A DNA stretch of 18,529 nt from Clostridium_AQ sp900552125 (GTDB lineage Bacteria; Bacillota_I; Bacilli_A; Erysipelotrichales; Erysipelotrichaceae). The position numbers and the translations under genes are program-made. This document shows positions 7,210 to 15,883 of this stretch, in pieces. The stretch is from NCBI GenBank assembly GCA_037892765.1, contig JBBKBW010000050.1. The stretch is one strand, 5' to 3'. How positions within the stretch are numbered: position 1 is the stretch's first letter; every line of letters starts with the position of its first letter. The notes under the pieces are model-generated. The model was not told the DNA's origin and did no database searches. It saw only the letters and a program-made list of their open reading frames with translations.

Positions 7210-8397
7210 TTAATCAATTTCATATATCTTTGTAATTTCATTTGTATGTAAATTTTTCTTCATAAATACACTATTTTTACGCGTAGCACCTAATCTCCAG
7301 CCAATGTCATTATTTGAATTACGATCCGAATTATGAATCAAACAATAAATATCATTACCTTTTTTCTCAATAAATTCTATTCTGGTAAAAGAACGATCAT
7401 CACCATATTCACTAGTATCCGATAATTTTGTTTCCTTACCATTATGTTCAAACATATAAATACCATCTTTAAGACCTAGGTAATAATTTCCGCTAAAGTC
7501 TTTGTATATAATTCTATTGAATCCTCCACCGATAACTCCATCTTTATAAGAAATTTCATTGCCTTCACCTAAACTAAAAATAGCAGTTTCATCATTTAAT
7601 GAATCTATTGAATAATCATCTTTATTCACCTTGACAATATGACCACCCTGCAATGTTGCAGCACTTCCTGCTCTATAGGAATACGAAAAGTAAACAGCGT
7701 TTCCTTCAACATAATTTAAAACAATTTCATTTTCAGTCGTATATATATCATTATAACTTTTAGTAAATACTACATTCTTATGATTATCCTTTAAATCTAA
7801 AACAATAACGGTAATATCTTTTTTATTCTCAATGTCATAATTCTGATAATATATATGTTCATCCTCATGCATTAGATAAACACCTTTCCCTAATTTCTTT
7901 GACTCTTCATGAACTAAATCATATGCATAAATATTATCTTCATCTGAAAAAATAAGCGTATCACCAATCAAATCCTCTATGCTCCCTCTTGTGATTGTTT
8001 TTAAAGATTGATCCTCTAATGAATATACATTAATGGAGCCATCATATTTCTGATATATTATCTGATCATTATAATATACTACCTCTCCATAGCCATGATC
8101 TTCAAACAGAATAGTTTCTTTTCCTTTTTCATTCATTGAGACAAATTGGTTATTTGTATCTAATTTCTCATACGCCCCCCATAGTCCATCATTCGAAAAA
8201 CTATTCTTATTATATTTCCAGAAATAAAGTGTTCCATCTTTTCCTATAAGTACATTACCATACTGATTTCCCTCATCAAAGTCAAAACTAATCTCTGCTT
8301 TATCATTTTCTTTAAACTCTTCATTCTCATGATATGAACAGCCAGATATTAAAGCCATCAAAGAGAAAAACATAAGAAATATTTTTACTTTCCTCAT
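7210..8397 (-). CDS. Putative lipoprotein with beta-propeller-like repeats
   Basis: The 395-residue protein has a lipoprotein signal peptide: basic start MRKVK, hydrophobic core, and lipobox LISGC with the lipidated Cys at residue 20, so it should be anchored to the outer face of the membrane. The rest is a series of short beta-strand-like units of roughly 40-45 residues with the pattern hydrophobic strand, turn, second strand. Examples are GKDGTLYFWKYN, YNDQIIYQKYDGSINVYSL, GDTLIFSDEDNIYAYDL and FSGNYYLGLKDGIYMFEHN. This resembles the DUF5050-type propeller found in Firmicute surface proteins. It stands alone, with a GAGGG ribosome binding site and terminators on both sides. I see no catalytic motif, and binding or sensing is only a guess. 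Confidence 0.85.
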   Translation of the reverse strand: MRKVKIFLMFFSLMALISGCSYHENEEFKENDKAEISFDFDEGNQYGNVLIGKDGTLYFWKYNKNSFSNDGLWGAYEKLDTNNQFVSMNEKGKETILFEDHGYGEVVYYNDQIIYQKYDGSINVYSLEDQSLKTITRGSIEDLIGDTLIFSDEDNIYAYDLVHEESKKLGKGVYLMHEDEHIYYQNYDIENKKDITVIVLDLKDNHKNVVFTKSYNDIYTTENEIVLNYVEGNAVYFSYSYRAGSAATLQGGHIVKVNKDDYSIDSLNDETAIFSLGEGNEISYKDGVIGGGFNRIIYKDFSGNYYLGLKDGIYMFEHNGKETKLSDTSEYGDDRSFTRIEFIEKKGNDIYCLIHNSDRNSNNDIGWRLGATRKNSVFMKKNLHTNEITKIYEID

Positions 8398-8507
8398 ACA
8401 CTATTCCCTCTTTCACTATAATTTTACTATAAAATAGCGCATATAAGCTTATTTTTTATCATTTATCATCAAAACATCCAAACACATCAATTCATCTTTT
8501 TAAAGTG

Positions 8508-8558
8508 AAAAAGAACTGCAGTCCATGGTTTAAAAGCCTTGGACTTACAGTTCTTTTA
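8508..8558 (-). terminator. Bidirectional intrinsic terminator downstream of transketolase
   Basis: On the plus strand AAGAACTG...AGTCCA pairs with TGGACT...CAGTTCTT across a small internal loop. The hairpin is flanked by T-rich sequence (TTTTATTTG) on the plus side and TTTTTCACTTT on the minus side. It lies 10 bases past the transketolase C-terminal subunit stop and upstream of the lipoprotein gene on the same strand, so it mainly ends the transketolase transcript. Confidence 0.8.
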
Positions 8559-8567
8559 TTTGTTTAA

Positions 8568-9497
8568 TTAAATATTTTCTTCTACTGCTTTCACAATATC
8601 ATTTGCAGTTAGACCATATTTTTCAAGTAATGCAGCTGGTGTTCCACTTTCACCGAAAGTATCTTTGATACCAACCATTGCCATTTTTCTTGGTGCTTTC
8701 TGGCTAAGTACTTCCGCAACAGCGCTTCCTAATCCGCCAATAACACTATGTTCTTCACAAGTTACAAATAACTCATGATCTTTTGCTAATTCAACTAATA
8801 AATCTGCATCAATTGGTTTAATTGTATGCATATCTACTACAGTTACGTCTAGACCTTTTTCTTTTAATTGATCTGCTGCAGCTAGTGCTGCTTCTACCAT
8901 GATACCATTTGCGATTAATGCAACCTTGCTTCCTTTACGAACAACATTTCCTTTTCCGATTTCAAAGTGAAGAGAATCTTCTGTATAAACATCTTCAACT
9001 GCCATTCTTCCAAGACGTACATAACAAGGTCCATCATATTCTGCTACAGCGCGAATTGCTGCTTTAGTTTCCACACCATCCGCTGGTGAAACAACTACCA
9101 TACCTGGGATGCTTCTCATCAATGCGATATCTTCTACACTCTGATGACTTGCACCATCTTCTCCAACTGTTAATCCTGCATGAGTAGCACAAACTTTTAC
9201 ATTTAGATGCGGATAACCGATAGAGTTACGAACCTGTTCAAAGGCACGACCTGCCGCAAACATTGCGAATGTACTCGCAAATACAATGTTTCCGCTAGCC
9301 GCCATACCAGCAGCTGCAGCCATCATATTACCTTCCGCAATACCAAAGTTAAAGTGCTGTTCAGGAGCTACCTTTTTAACTTCTCCTGTTTTTGTAGAAC
9401 CAGATAAATCTGCATCTAGAACTAGGATTTTTTTATTTTCTTTTGCCAATTCAGCAAGTGTTTTTCCATATGCTTCACGAGTCGCCATCTTTGCCAT
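8568..9497 (-). CDS. Transketolase, C-terminal (pyrimidine-binding) subunit
   Basis: The 309-residue protein corresponds to the central pyrimidine-binding domain and the C-terminal domain of transketolase. FNFGIAEGNMMAAAAGMAA contains the conserved glutamate (GIAE) that activates thiamine diphosphate. ATHAGLTVGEDGASHQSVED is the signature loop of the domain, and the C-terminal part (EEHSVIGGLGSAVAEVL, FGESGTPAALLEKYGL) is the transketolase_C fold. With the N-terminal subunit it moves two-carbon units between sugar phosphates in the non-oxidative pentose phosphate pathway. Its ATG overlaps the stop of the N-terminal subunit by one base (TAATG), with GGAGGATG eight bases upstream, so the two chains are probably made in balance. 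Split transketolases of this kind are common in anaerobic Firmicutes. Confidence 0.95.
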   Translation of the reverse strand: MAKMATREAYGKTLAELAKENKKILVLDADLSGSTKTGEVKKVAPEQHFNFGIAEGNMMAAAAGMAASGNIVFASTFAMFAAGRAFEQVRNSIGYPHLNVKVCATHAGLTVGEDGASHQSVEDIALMRSIPGMVVVSPADGVETKAAIRAVAEYDGPCYVRLGRMAVEDVYTEDSLHFEIGKGNVVRKGSKVALIANGIMVEAALAAADQLKEKGLDVTVVDMHTIKPIDADLLVELAKDHELFVTCEEHSVIGGLGSAVAEVLSQKAPRKMAMVGIKDTFGESGTPAALLEKYGLTANDIVKAVEENI

Positions 9498-10324
9498 TAT
9501 TTACATCCTCCTTCAAGTTCTGCAAGTGCTTCAGCACATTGTTCTGCATTTGGTGCAGATCCATGCCAATTTGCTTTGTTTTCCATGAAGGATACACCTT
9601 TACCTTTTACAGTGTGTGCAATAACAACTGTTGGTTTCCCTTTTACTTTTTTTGCTTCTTCACAAGCTGCAATAACACTTTCTAAGTCATTGCCATCTTC
9701 TAATACGATTACATTCCATCCGAATGCTTTGAATTTTTCATCAAGCGGAGTAGGATTCATAACATCTTTAACATTTCCATCAATCTGTAAACAGTTATGA
9801 TCTACAAATGCTAATAAGTTATCAAGTTTATAGTGAGCTGCTGCCATTGCGGCTTCCCATACTTGACCTTCCTGACATTCTCCATCTCCTAAAATTGTAT
9901 AAATACGATGGTCATCTTTATTGTATTTGTTTGCCATTGCCATACCTACTGCACAAGAAATTCCTTGTCCTAAAGAACCTGTAGACATATCTACCCCTGG
10001 CAATTTACGCATACTTGGATGCCCCTGTAAACGTGAATTGATTTTACGGAAAGTTGCCAATTCCTCTTCTTCAATCAACCCTTTTTCAGCTAATACCGCA
10101 TACAACAGTGGAGAAGCATGACCTTTAGATAAGACAAAACGATCCCTATTCGTTGATGTCATATTCTCTTTGGTAATATCCATCTGTGTAAAGTAAATAG
10201 CTGTTGCGATTTCTACAGACGATAAACTTCCGCCAGGATGTCCAGATTTTGCTTCTGTAACCATCTTAACGATGTTTTTTCGAATGTTATTCGCTTTTCC
10301 CTTTAAATCTTCTAATTGGTACAT
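9497..10324 (-). CDS. Transketolase, N-terminal (thiamine diphosphate-binding) subunit
   Basis: This 275-residue protein is the thiamine diphosphate-binding half of a split transketolase. The N-terminal SGHPGGSLSSVEIATA and LSKGHASPLLYA blocks are transketolase substrate and cofactor loops. GSLGQGISCAVGMAMA precedes the cofactor motif, which starts at GDGECQEGQVWEAAM (Gly146-Asp147-Gly148) and ends at the metal-binding DHN (Asn177). It is the first gene of a two-gene operon with the C-terminal subunit, with an AAGGAGG ribosome binding site. A TATAAT at 10355-10360 on the minus strand is the likely -10, but I see no well-spaced -35. Confidence 0.95.
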   Translation of the reverse strand: MYQLEDLKGKANNIRKNIVKMVTEAKSGHPGGSLSSVEIATAIYFTQMDITKENMTSTNRDRFVLSKGHASPLLYAVLAEKGLIEEEELATFRKINSRLQGHPSMRKLPGVDMSTGSLGQGISCAVGMAMANKYNKDDHRIYTILGDGECQEGQVWEAAMAAAHYKLDNLLAFVDHNCLQIDGNVKDVMNPTPLDEKFKAFGWNVIVLEDGNDLESVIAACEEAKKVKGKPTVVIAHTVKGKGVSFMENKANWHGSAPNAEQCAEALAELEGGCK

Positions 10325-10446
10325 TCTATTAATCCTCCTTGTTTTACCATGTTTATTATACTATAAATTCCTAGAAAATAAACAAATATTTTTATGTGAA
10401 ATTATCAAATAAATCGATAAATACAAATCATAAGTACATCATATTT

Positions 10447-12594
10447 TTACATTGGTAATAATGATAATTGAACTTTCTGTTTCTCTTCATCAATATTATA
10501 TACCCATACCTTTACGATATCACCAACTGACAATAGTTCACTTGGATGTGAGATACGATGACGACTCATTTTAGATATATGAATTAAGCCATCCTCGTGT
10601 AATCCAATATCCACAAATGCACCAAAGTCCACAACATTACGCACAACACCTTCCAATTGATCTCCAATATGCAGATCTGTTAGCTCTAAAACATCACTTC
10701 TTAGCATAGGTCCATCATATTGTGAGCGATAATCACGTAATGGTGCCGCAATGGAATCTAAGATATCCTGAATCGTATACGTATCACTTCCACATGTTTC
10801 CACTAACTTAGCAACATCTGTATTTCTCACAACTTCCATTGCTTTTTCACTGCCCATATCTTCTTCTTTAAGATCTAAAATAGCCAGCACTTTTCTTGCG
10901 ATATCATAACTTTCTGGGTGAATGCTTGTTCGGTCCAAGAAATCTGTACCATCTTCAATACGTAGGAATCCTGCAGCCTGTTCAAAAGATTTAGGCCCTA
11001 TCTTTGGAATTGCTTTTAACTCTTTACGATTTTTTAATTCTCCATGTTCTTTACGATACTGGACAATGGATTTTGCACTGGCTCCGCTCAATCCAGAAAT
11101 ATTCTTCAACAGTTCTTCTGAAGCTGTATTAACATTGACACCTACTCGATTAACTGCTTTAGATACTACAAAATCTAAACGTTCTTTTAATCTGGCAGTA
11201 GGTAAATCATGCTGGTATTGTCCTACACCAATAGATTGCGGATCTATTTTTATTAATTCAGATAATGGATCAATAATTCTTCTCGCAATAGAAATAGCAG
11301 AACGCTGTTCTACATGAAGATCCGGGAATTCTTCTCTAGCCAATTTACTAGCAGAATATACGGAAGCACCTGCTTCTGAAACAATCGTATACTGAACATC
11401 TAAATGATATTCTTTAATTAAGTTAGCCACAAAAGCTTCACTTTCTCTGCTGGCTGTTCCATTTCCAATCGCAATAATATCAATTGGATATTTTTTTAAT
11501 AGGGCTAACATTGTTTCTTTAGCTTCTTTAATTTTGGCATTTGGCGGTGTAGGATAAACAATACTGATATCCAGCATATTTCCATTTTTATCCACGACAG
11601 CTAATTTACAGCCTGTACGAAATGCAGGGTCAAAACCTAATACCATCTTATTCTTCATCGGTGGCTGCATTAATAGACGCTCTAAATTTAAAGAGAATAC
11701 TTCAATTGACTGTTCATGTGCTTTTTCACTCAATGCCGTACGTATTTCTCTTTCTACTGCAGGAAATGCTAAACGTTTTAATCCATCCTCAACTGCTTCT
11801 TTAATATATGTACTACATGGACTTACTCTTTTCTTTGTGAACTTATTCGTTGTCCACTCAATAATATAATCTTTATCAAAATCAATAGATACACTTAATA
11901 CTTTTTCTTTTTCTCCACGATCAATTGCCATAATGCGATGACTTGCGATACTTGATACTCTTTCGCTATAGTCATAGTACATTTTATATACCTTTTTCTC
12001 ATCTGTATGGTTCTTCTTTTCTTTTGTTATGATTTTTCCATAACGTTCCATACTATTTCGAATTCTTTCACGAACTGCTGAATCATCACTCGCCATTTCC
12101 GCTATGATATCCTTAGCCCCTTGAATAGCTTCTGCACTATCACTTACCTGATCATTGATATATTTCTGTGCTTCCTGTTCTACATCTGCATCACGATACA
12201 TTTTTAATATCCATTCCGCAAATGGCTTTAAACCTTTTGCAGCAGCGATACTTGCTCTTGTCTTACGTTTCTGCTGATATGGACGATAAATATCATCTAC
12301 CTGTGATAATTTTTCACAAGCATCTACTTGTCTGATAATTTCTTCTGTTAATTTCCCTTGTTGTTCAATCAGACGTTTTACATCATCTTTACGTTTCTGT
12401 AAATTTACCTGATATTCATATTGTTCCTGAATCAAGCGAATCTGTTCCTCATCCAATCCTTTTGTTACTTCTTTACGATAACGTGCAATAAAAGGAACTG
12501 TATTACCTTCCTCTAATAGTCGTAAGGTTTCCGTAATCTGTTTTGGCTGTATTTTTAACTGTGCAGCCATTGGCTGTATTATCTGCTCTATCAT
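10447..12594 (-). CDS. tex: Tex family RNA-binding transcription accessory protein
   Basis: The 715-residue protein has the full Tex architecture. The N-terminal helical region carries NTVPFIARYRKEVT, the family signature. A YqgF/RNase H-like domain begins near residue 316 (MVLGFDPAFRTGCK). A helix-hairpin-helix region at about 480-550 includes VNVNTASEELLKNISGLSG and IPKIGPKSFEQAAGFL. A C-terminal S1 RNA-binding domain (about 643-712) includes GVVRNVVDFGAFVDIG. Tex proteins bind nucleic acids in the cytoplasm and affect transcription and RNA turnover; the exact task is not settled. It is a single gene with its own promoter, divergent from the pentapeptide-repeat gene. I see no clear hairpin terminator in the 122 bases before the transketolase operon. 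Confidence 0.95.
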   Translation of the reverse strand: MIEQIIQPMAAQLKIQPKQITETLRLLEEGNTVPFIARYRKEVTKGLDEEQIRLIQEQYEYQVNLQKRKDDVKRLIEQQGKLTEEIIRQVDACEKLSQVDDIYRPYQQKRKTRASIAAAKGLKPFAEWILKMYRDADVEQEAQKYINDQVSDSAEAIQGAKDIIAEMASDDSAVRERIRNSMERYGKIITKEKKNHTDEKKVYKMYYDYSERVSSIASHRIMAIDRGEKEKVLSVSIDFDKDYIIEWTTNKFTKKRVSPCSTYIKEAVEDGLKRLAFPAVEREIRTALSEKAHEQSIEVFSLNLERLLMQPPMKNKMVLGFDPAFRTGCKLAVVDKNGNMLDISIVYPTPPNAKIKEAKETMLALLKKYPIDIIAIGNGTASRESEAFVANLIKEYHLDVQYTIVSEAGASVYSASKLAREEFPDLHVEQRSAISIARRIIDPLSELIKIDPQSIGVGQYQHDLPTARLKERLDFVVSKAVNRVGVNVNTASEELLKNISGLSGASAKSIVQYRKEHGELKNRKELKAIPKIGPKSFEQAAGFLRIEDGTDFLDRTSIHPESYDIARKVLAILDLKEEDMGSEKAMEVVRNTDVAKLVETCGSDTYTIQDILDSIAAPLRDYRSQYDGPMLRSDVLELTDLHIGDQLEGVVRNVVDFGAFVDIGLHEDGLIHISKMSRHRISHPSELLSVGDIVKVWVYNIDEEKQKVQLSLLPM

Positions 12595-12629
12595 ATAAAG
12601 TACTTCCTTTCTTATTTAATCGTAACCGT

Positions 12630-12658
12630 ATTATAGAGAGAATTTAACTGAAATACAA
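12630..12658 (-). promoter_or_regulatory. Promoter of tex
   Basis: On the minus strand TTGTAT (12653-12658) and TATAAT (12630-12635) are 17 bases apart, 35 bases upstream of the tex start codon. Confidence 0.65.
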
Positions 12659-12700
12659 GACTTACATTTTAATAAATATGTGTATTAACATACTTTTCTC

Positions 12701-12709
12701 TGCTATAAT
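12701..12709 (+). promoter_or_regulatory. Extended -10 promoter of the pentapeptide-repeat gene
   Basis: TGC-TATAAT (12701-12709) is an extended -10 element. The best -35 at the right distance is poor, as is common with extended -10 promoters. AGAGGTGA and the ATG at 12728 follow. Confidence 0.6.
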
Positions 12710-12727
12710 ATCGCTAGAGGTGAAGTT

Positions 12728-13369
12728 ATGAAAATACAGTGTCCTAAAATAACCCCATCATTAGAAAAAGCAGAAAGCCTACAGCTTTGTTATGAGGAGG
12801 ATTCTTACATAGAAGGTAAATTATTTGAAAACATAGTAATACAACAAGAAGAATTACCTTCCCTTCATATTGATAATTGTATCTTTCGTAATGTTATGTT
12901 CGAAGACTGCGAATTTGAAAACATTGATCTGATGGATGTAATCTTTGAGAATTGTGATTTATCTAACCTGCACTTTACAAAAGGAAGCCTGCATCGCTGT
13001 CAGTTCCGTAATTGTCGCTGTATGGGAATGGATTTCTCAGAATGTGTTATTCATAATACAAGTTTTCATGATCTAAAAGCTATTTATGCCAATCTATCTG
13101 GTTCCCGCTTTCATCATGTACTATTTGAAAACTGCGATTTATCAAAATCCGGTTTTATTCAATGTACCTATAAAGATACTCTATACCAAAACTGCAAATT
13201 AACAGAGAGTGAATTTCATAATACAGATCTAAATGGTATTGATTTCTCCACAAGTGACATTGATGGAATCGGTTTATCTATGGAACACCTAAAAGGAGTA
13301 ATTGTGAATCCTTCACAGGCTCAACGTTTAGTTCAGCTATTAGGTGTTATCATTAAAGAAGAGGAATAA
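12728..13369 (+). CDS. Pentapeptide-repeat protein
   Basis: The 213-residue protein consists largely of tandem five-residue units with the A(D/N)LxX-like periodicity, here often in Cys/Phe-centred forms. Examples are DNCIFRNVMFEDCEFENIDL, FENCDLSNLHF, ANLSGSRFHHVLFENCDL and NTDLNGIDFSTSDIDGIGL. The repeats run from about residue 44 to 185 and should fold into a right-handed quadrilateral beta-helix. The C-terminal GVIVNPSQAQRLVQLLGVII tail is of the kind seen in QnrB/MfpA-related proteins, which mimic DNA and bind gyrase, but many family members have other or unknown roles. No signal peptide is present, so it is cytoplasmic. It is a single gene ended by a terminator. A gyrase role is only a hypothesis. 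Confidence 0.92.
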   Translation: MKIQCPKITPSLEKAESLQLCYEEDSYIEGKLFENIVIQQEELPSLHIDNCIFRNVMFEDCEFENIDLMDVIFENCDLSNLHFTKGSLHRCQFRNCRCMGMDFSECVIHNTSFHDLKAIYANLSGSRFHHVLFENCDLSKSGFIQCTYKDTLYQNCKLTESEFHNTDLNGIDFSTSDIDGIGLSMEHLKGVIVNPSQAQRLVQLLGVIIKEEE

Positions 13370-13374
13370 TAAAA

Positions 13375-13418
13375 CATGCGTATTTTATGGAATCCCATAT
13401 TCTACGCATGCTTTTTTA
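13375..13418. terminator. Bidirectional terminator between the pentapeptide-repeat gene and pepT
   Basis: CATGCGTA (13375-13382) pairs with TACGCATG (13403-13410), with a further ATGG/CCAT pairing inside. The plus side is followed by CTTTTTTATT and the minus side by TTTTATTATT, so it can end both convergent genes. Confidence 0.85.
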
Positions 13419-14639
13419 TTACATATCTAAACTATTTTCTACTATTTTCAACAACAATTCAACACTCTTCTGCATTTCCTGAATAGAAGCAAATTCATAT
13501 TTTCCATGACAGTTATAACCACCTGTCCCTAAATTTGGACAAGGTAAGCCATCATATGTCAATCTGGCACCATCTGTTCCTCCACGAATCGCATGTGAAG
13601 TTGGTTCTAATCCAACATCTTTCATTGATTTTTTTGCTAATTCAATGATGCTCATATCTTTTTCAATAATCGTTCTCATATTGGCATAGCTATCTGTAAT
13701 TGTAAGCTGAATCGTATTGGAAGGATATTTCTCATTCATATAAGCTGCAATTCTTCTGAAATCTTCCTTCTGCTTTTCAAACAATTCTTCATTATGGTTA
13801 CGAATGATATAAGACATTGTCGCATGTTCGCAGGCACCATGAAGATCTGTTAAATGATTAAATCCTTCATATCCTTCTGTATAAGCTGGATTTTGTTCTA
13901 CCGGCAACATAGAATGAAATTCCATTGCCACAAGCAATGCATTGATCATTTTGTTTTTAGCACTTCCAGGATGAATACTTAAGCCTTGAATTTCAATATC
14001 TGCAGTTGCGGCATTAAAGTTTTCATAATCAATACTATCTACTTCACCACCATCTACGGTATATGCAAAATCAGCATTAAACTTCTTCACATCAAAATGA
14101 TCAGCACCACAGCCAATTTCTTCATCTGGTGTAAATGCTAAACGAATGGTTCCATGTTCACGCTTCTCATTGATTAATGTTTCAGCCATGGTCATAATTT
14201 CCGCAATACCGGCTTTATCATCTGCTCCTAATAATGTAGTACCATCTGTCACAATCAGATCTTCACCAATTTTATCTGCTAAACATTCAAATTCATCTAC
14301 TCCCATGGAGATTCCTAATTCTTCATTTAATACAATATTCGTGCCATCATATGAAGATACAATTCTTGGTTTTACATTTTCTCCACTCATATCTGGAGAT
14401 GTATCCATATGAGCAATAAAACCGATTGTTTTGACTTCTGAATCACATGTCTTAGGAATCGTTCCATAAACTACTCCAAATTCATCTACATGAGCATCTT
14501 CAATTCCTATACTTTTCATTTCATCTACCAAAGCATTAGCCAACACTAGCTGCTTTGCAGTACTTGGAACAGTTGATGAATGCTCATCTGATTGTGTATC
14601 ATATTTCACATATTTTAAAAATCGATCCTGTACATTCAT
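13419..14639 (-). CDS. pepT: Peptidase T (tripeptide aminopeptidase)
   Basis: This 406-residue cytoplasmic M20 zinc peptidase removes N-terminal residues from tripeptides. The metal-site motifs are IAHMDTSPDMSG (His77, Asp79), LGADDKAGIAE (bridging Asp140), PDEEIGCGADHF (catalytic Glu173 and the following Glu), TVDGG (Asp196) and the C-terminal NLGTGGYNCHGKYEF histidine. The IHPGSAKNKMINA and RGGTDGARL stretches are also typical of PepT. Length and order match the family throughout. It has its own promoter just after the DUF2383-like gene. Confidence 0.96.
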   Translation of the reverse strand: MNVQDRFLKYVKYDTQSDEHSSTVPSTAKQLVLANALVDEMKSIGIEDAHVDEFGVVYGTIPKTCDSEVKTIGFIAHMDTSPDMSGENVKPRIVSSYDGTNIVLNEELGISMGVDEFECLADKIGEDLIVTDGTTLLGADDKAGIAEIMTMAETLINEKREHGTIRLAFTPDEEIGCGADHFDVKKFNADFAYTVDGGEVDSIDYENFNAATADIEIQGLSIHPGSAKNKMINALLVAMEFHSMLPVEQNPAYTEGYEGFNHLTDLHGACEHATMSYIIRNHNEELFEKQKEDFRRIAAYMNEKYPSNTIQLTITDSYANMRTIIEKDMSIIELAKKSMKDVGLEPTSHAIRGGTDGARLTYDGLPCPNLGTGGYNCHGKYEFASIQEMQKSVELLLKIVENSLDM

Positions 14640-14665
14640 ATATAACCCTTCTTTCTCTTAAGAAG

Positions 14666-14694
14666 ATTATACATGCATTTGTCTTTCTACACAA
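14666..14694 (-). promoter_or_regulatory. Promoter of pepT
   Basis: On the minus strand TTGTGT (14689-14694) and TATAAT (14666-14671) are separated by 17 bases. The -35 directly abuts the stop codon of the upstream gene. Confidence 0.65.
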
Positions 14695-15144
14695 TCATTT
14701 CGAAAATTCAATTAAGTATTTTCTCAATAAATGATCTATACTTTCATAGTCTTCCTGCATGATTCGTATGATCTTGATCATTTCTTCATTTTCAATCTGA
14801 TGACGCTGTAAAAACATTTCTATCGCATGAATTGCTGTATCCATATGTTTTACTGCTTCCTGCAATACTTGTCGATCATTTACAATCATGATATCTTTAA
14901 TCATTTCTACAGCACTTGTTAATATACCTTTAGCTCCTGCATTTTCTACAGGCTTTTCATGACATGTTTGAACTAATGCTGTCAAAGAATGAGCATGCAT
15001 ATGAAATTTATCTAAAATCTGATGAAATTCTTTGATTAGCTGTTCACTTTCTAATTGTTTCTGTAGCGATTCAAATAGCTGTATTCCCATATAAGATCCT
15101 TTTAATAACTGATTTAACTCTTCTACCATTGAAGATTGTTTCAT
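14695..15144 (-). CDS. DUF2383-like four-helix-bundle protein
   Basis: The 149-residue protein is almost entirely helical and lacks a signal peptide. The pattern LNQLLKGSYMGIQLFESL, then HQILDKFHMHAHSLTALVQ, a short linker with ENAGAKG, and two later helices (DTAIHAIEMFLQRH and MQEDYESIDHLLRKYL) matches the ferritin-like DUF2383 type, with Glu and His placed as in the bundle core. Function is unknown; metal binding or stress roles are sometimes suggested for relatives. Start choice: a GTG at 15151-15153 is inside the ribosome binding site GAGGTAGGTGA, so the ATG at 15142-15144 is preferred. It sits between the tRNA pair and pepT on the same strand. Confidence 0.8.
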   Translation of the reverse strand: MKQSSMVEELNQLLKGSYMGIQLFESLQKQLESEQLIKEFHQILDKFHMHAHSLTALVQTCHEKPVENAGAKGILTSAVEMIKDIMIVNDRQVLQEAVKHMDTAIHAIEMFLQRHQIENEEMIKIIRIMQEDYESIDHLLRKYLIEFSK

Positions 15145-15240
15145 AATAATCACCTACCTCATAACTAGTATGTGTTATCATGTAAACAATATACAGGCTT
15201 AAAACACTTACGAACTCATTTCAAAAGTTCGTTAAAATAT

Positions 15241-15277
15241 AAAAAAACCCTTATTTATCGGCTTAGGGCTTCGTTTT
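15241..15277 (-). terminator. Terminator of the tRNA transcript
   Basis: On the minus strand AAGCCCT and AGGGTTT form a 7-base stem with one G-T pair around an A-rich loop. It is followed by a run of seven T, directly downstream of tRNA-Gly. Confidence 0.6.
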
Positions 15278-15285
15278 ATTAAAAT

Positions 15286-15359
15286 TGGAGCGGATGATGA
15301 GAATCGAACTCACGTAGTCAGCTTGGAAGGCTGAAGTTCTACCATTGAACTACATCCGC
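15286..15359 (-). tRNA. tRNA-Gly (anticodon TCC)
   Basis: The cloverleaf is complete. The acceptor GCGGATG pairs with CATCCGC, and the anticodon stem TCAGC/GCTGA holds the loop CTTCCAA with anticodon TCC, reading GGA. The T-arm contains GTTCGATTC and the CCA end is encoded (15286-15288). It is transcribed after tRNA-Lys. Confidence 0.96.
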
Positions 15360-15367
15360 ATTGGAAA

Positions 15368-15443
15368 TGGTGACCCGTGGGCGATTCGAACGCCCGACCC
15401 TCTGATTAAAAGTCAGATGCTCTACCAACTGAGCTAACGGGTC
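15368..15443 (-). tRNA. tRNA-Lys (anticodon TTT)
   Basis: The cloverleaf is complete. The acceptor GACCCGT pairs with ACGGGTC, the D-arm is AGCTCAGTTGGTAGAGC, and the anticodon loop CTTTTAA carries TTT. The T-arm is GGGCGTTCGAATCGCCC and the CCA end is encoded (15368-15370). It is 76 bases long and first in the two-tRNA unit, eight bases before tRNA-Gly. Confidence 0.97.
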
Positions 15444-15482
15444 ACTTATATCGCTTATCGATTTCTCGATTACGCGAATAAT

Positions 15483-15511
15483 AGTATATAAAATTATTTA
15501 AGAAAATGCAA
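15483..15511 (-). promoter_or_regulatory. Promoter of the tRNA-Lys/tRNA-Gly unit
   Basis: On the minus strand TTGCAT (15506-15511) and TATACT (15483-15488) are 17 bases apart, about 40 bases before tRNA-Lys. The start region contains TTCGCG, a GC-rich discriminator-like stretch of the sort found at growth-rate-controlled stable RNA promoters. Confidence 0.8.
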
Positions 15512-15535
15512 GTCCTTTTTTAAATTTTTTTAAAT

Positions 15536-15859
15536 TTATTTCTTCTTGTATATACCGGTCAAGAATATATCTAGTATTACCCATACAAGCAATACTATAA
15601 CTGCCACTAGTAAATTATCAAAAGTCTTTAAATACATACAATAAGCAAAACTAGCAAATAATCCTAGCATCAGAAACAAAAAGACCATCTTTTCATTATT
15701 GTTTTTATTTAAAAAATATGTACCTAAAGTTAAACCCAATAAAACAACAACTAGATAAATTGCAAAAGATCTCAAGTTTTCTAAATGATAAAAGCCATAT
15801 AATGCACAAAACAGCCATGGAATACTATAACTAATGTAAAAGTATACATTTTTATTCAT
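15536..15859 (-). CDS. Small integral membrane protein of unknown function
   Basis: The 107-residue protein has four hydrophobic segments (about residues 7-24, 31-50, 57-77 and 82-103) joined by short polar loops, and a KKK tail, so it should be a four-helix membrane protein. I recognise no family. The ATG is preceded by GGGGAGAGGAT, and a promoter lies just upstream, so it is a self-contained gene. It ends 25 bases before the -35 of the tRNA promoter, without a clear hairpin. Confidence 0.75.
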   Translation of the reverse strand: MNKNVYFYISYSIPWLFCALYGFYHLENLRSFAIYLVVVLLGLTLGTYFLNKNNNEKMVFLFLMLGLFASFAYCMYLKTFDNLLVAVIVLLVWVILDIFLTGIYKKK

Positions 15860-15883
15860 AATTTATCCTCTCCCCTTTTTTAC

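Noticed and set aside
15163..15192. Operator or cre site upstream of the DUF2383-like gene (TGTTTACATGATAACA on the minus strand)
   Set aside because: The dyad is imperfect in the middle and lacks the central CG of cre sites; no second copy was seen.
15286..15443. Attachment site or integrated element at the tRNA genes
   Set aside because: No integrase, no direct repeat of a tRNA end and no change in gene character were found around the pair.
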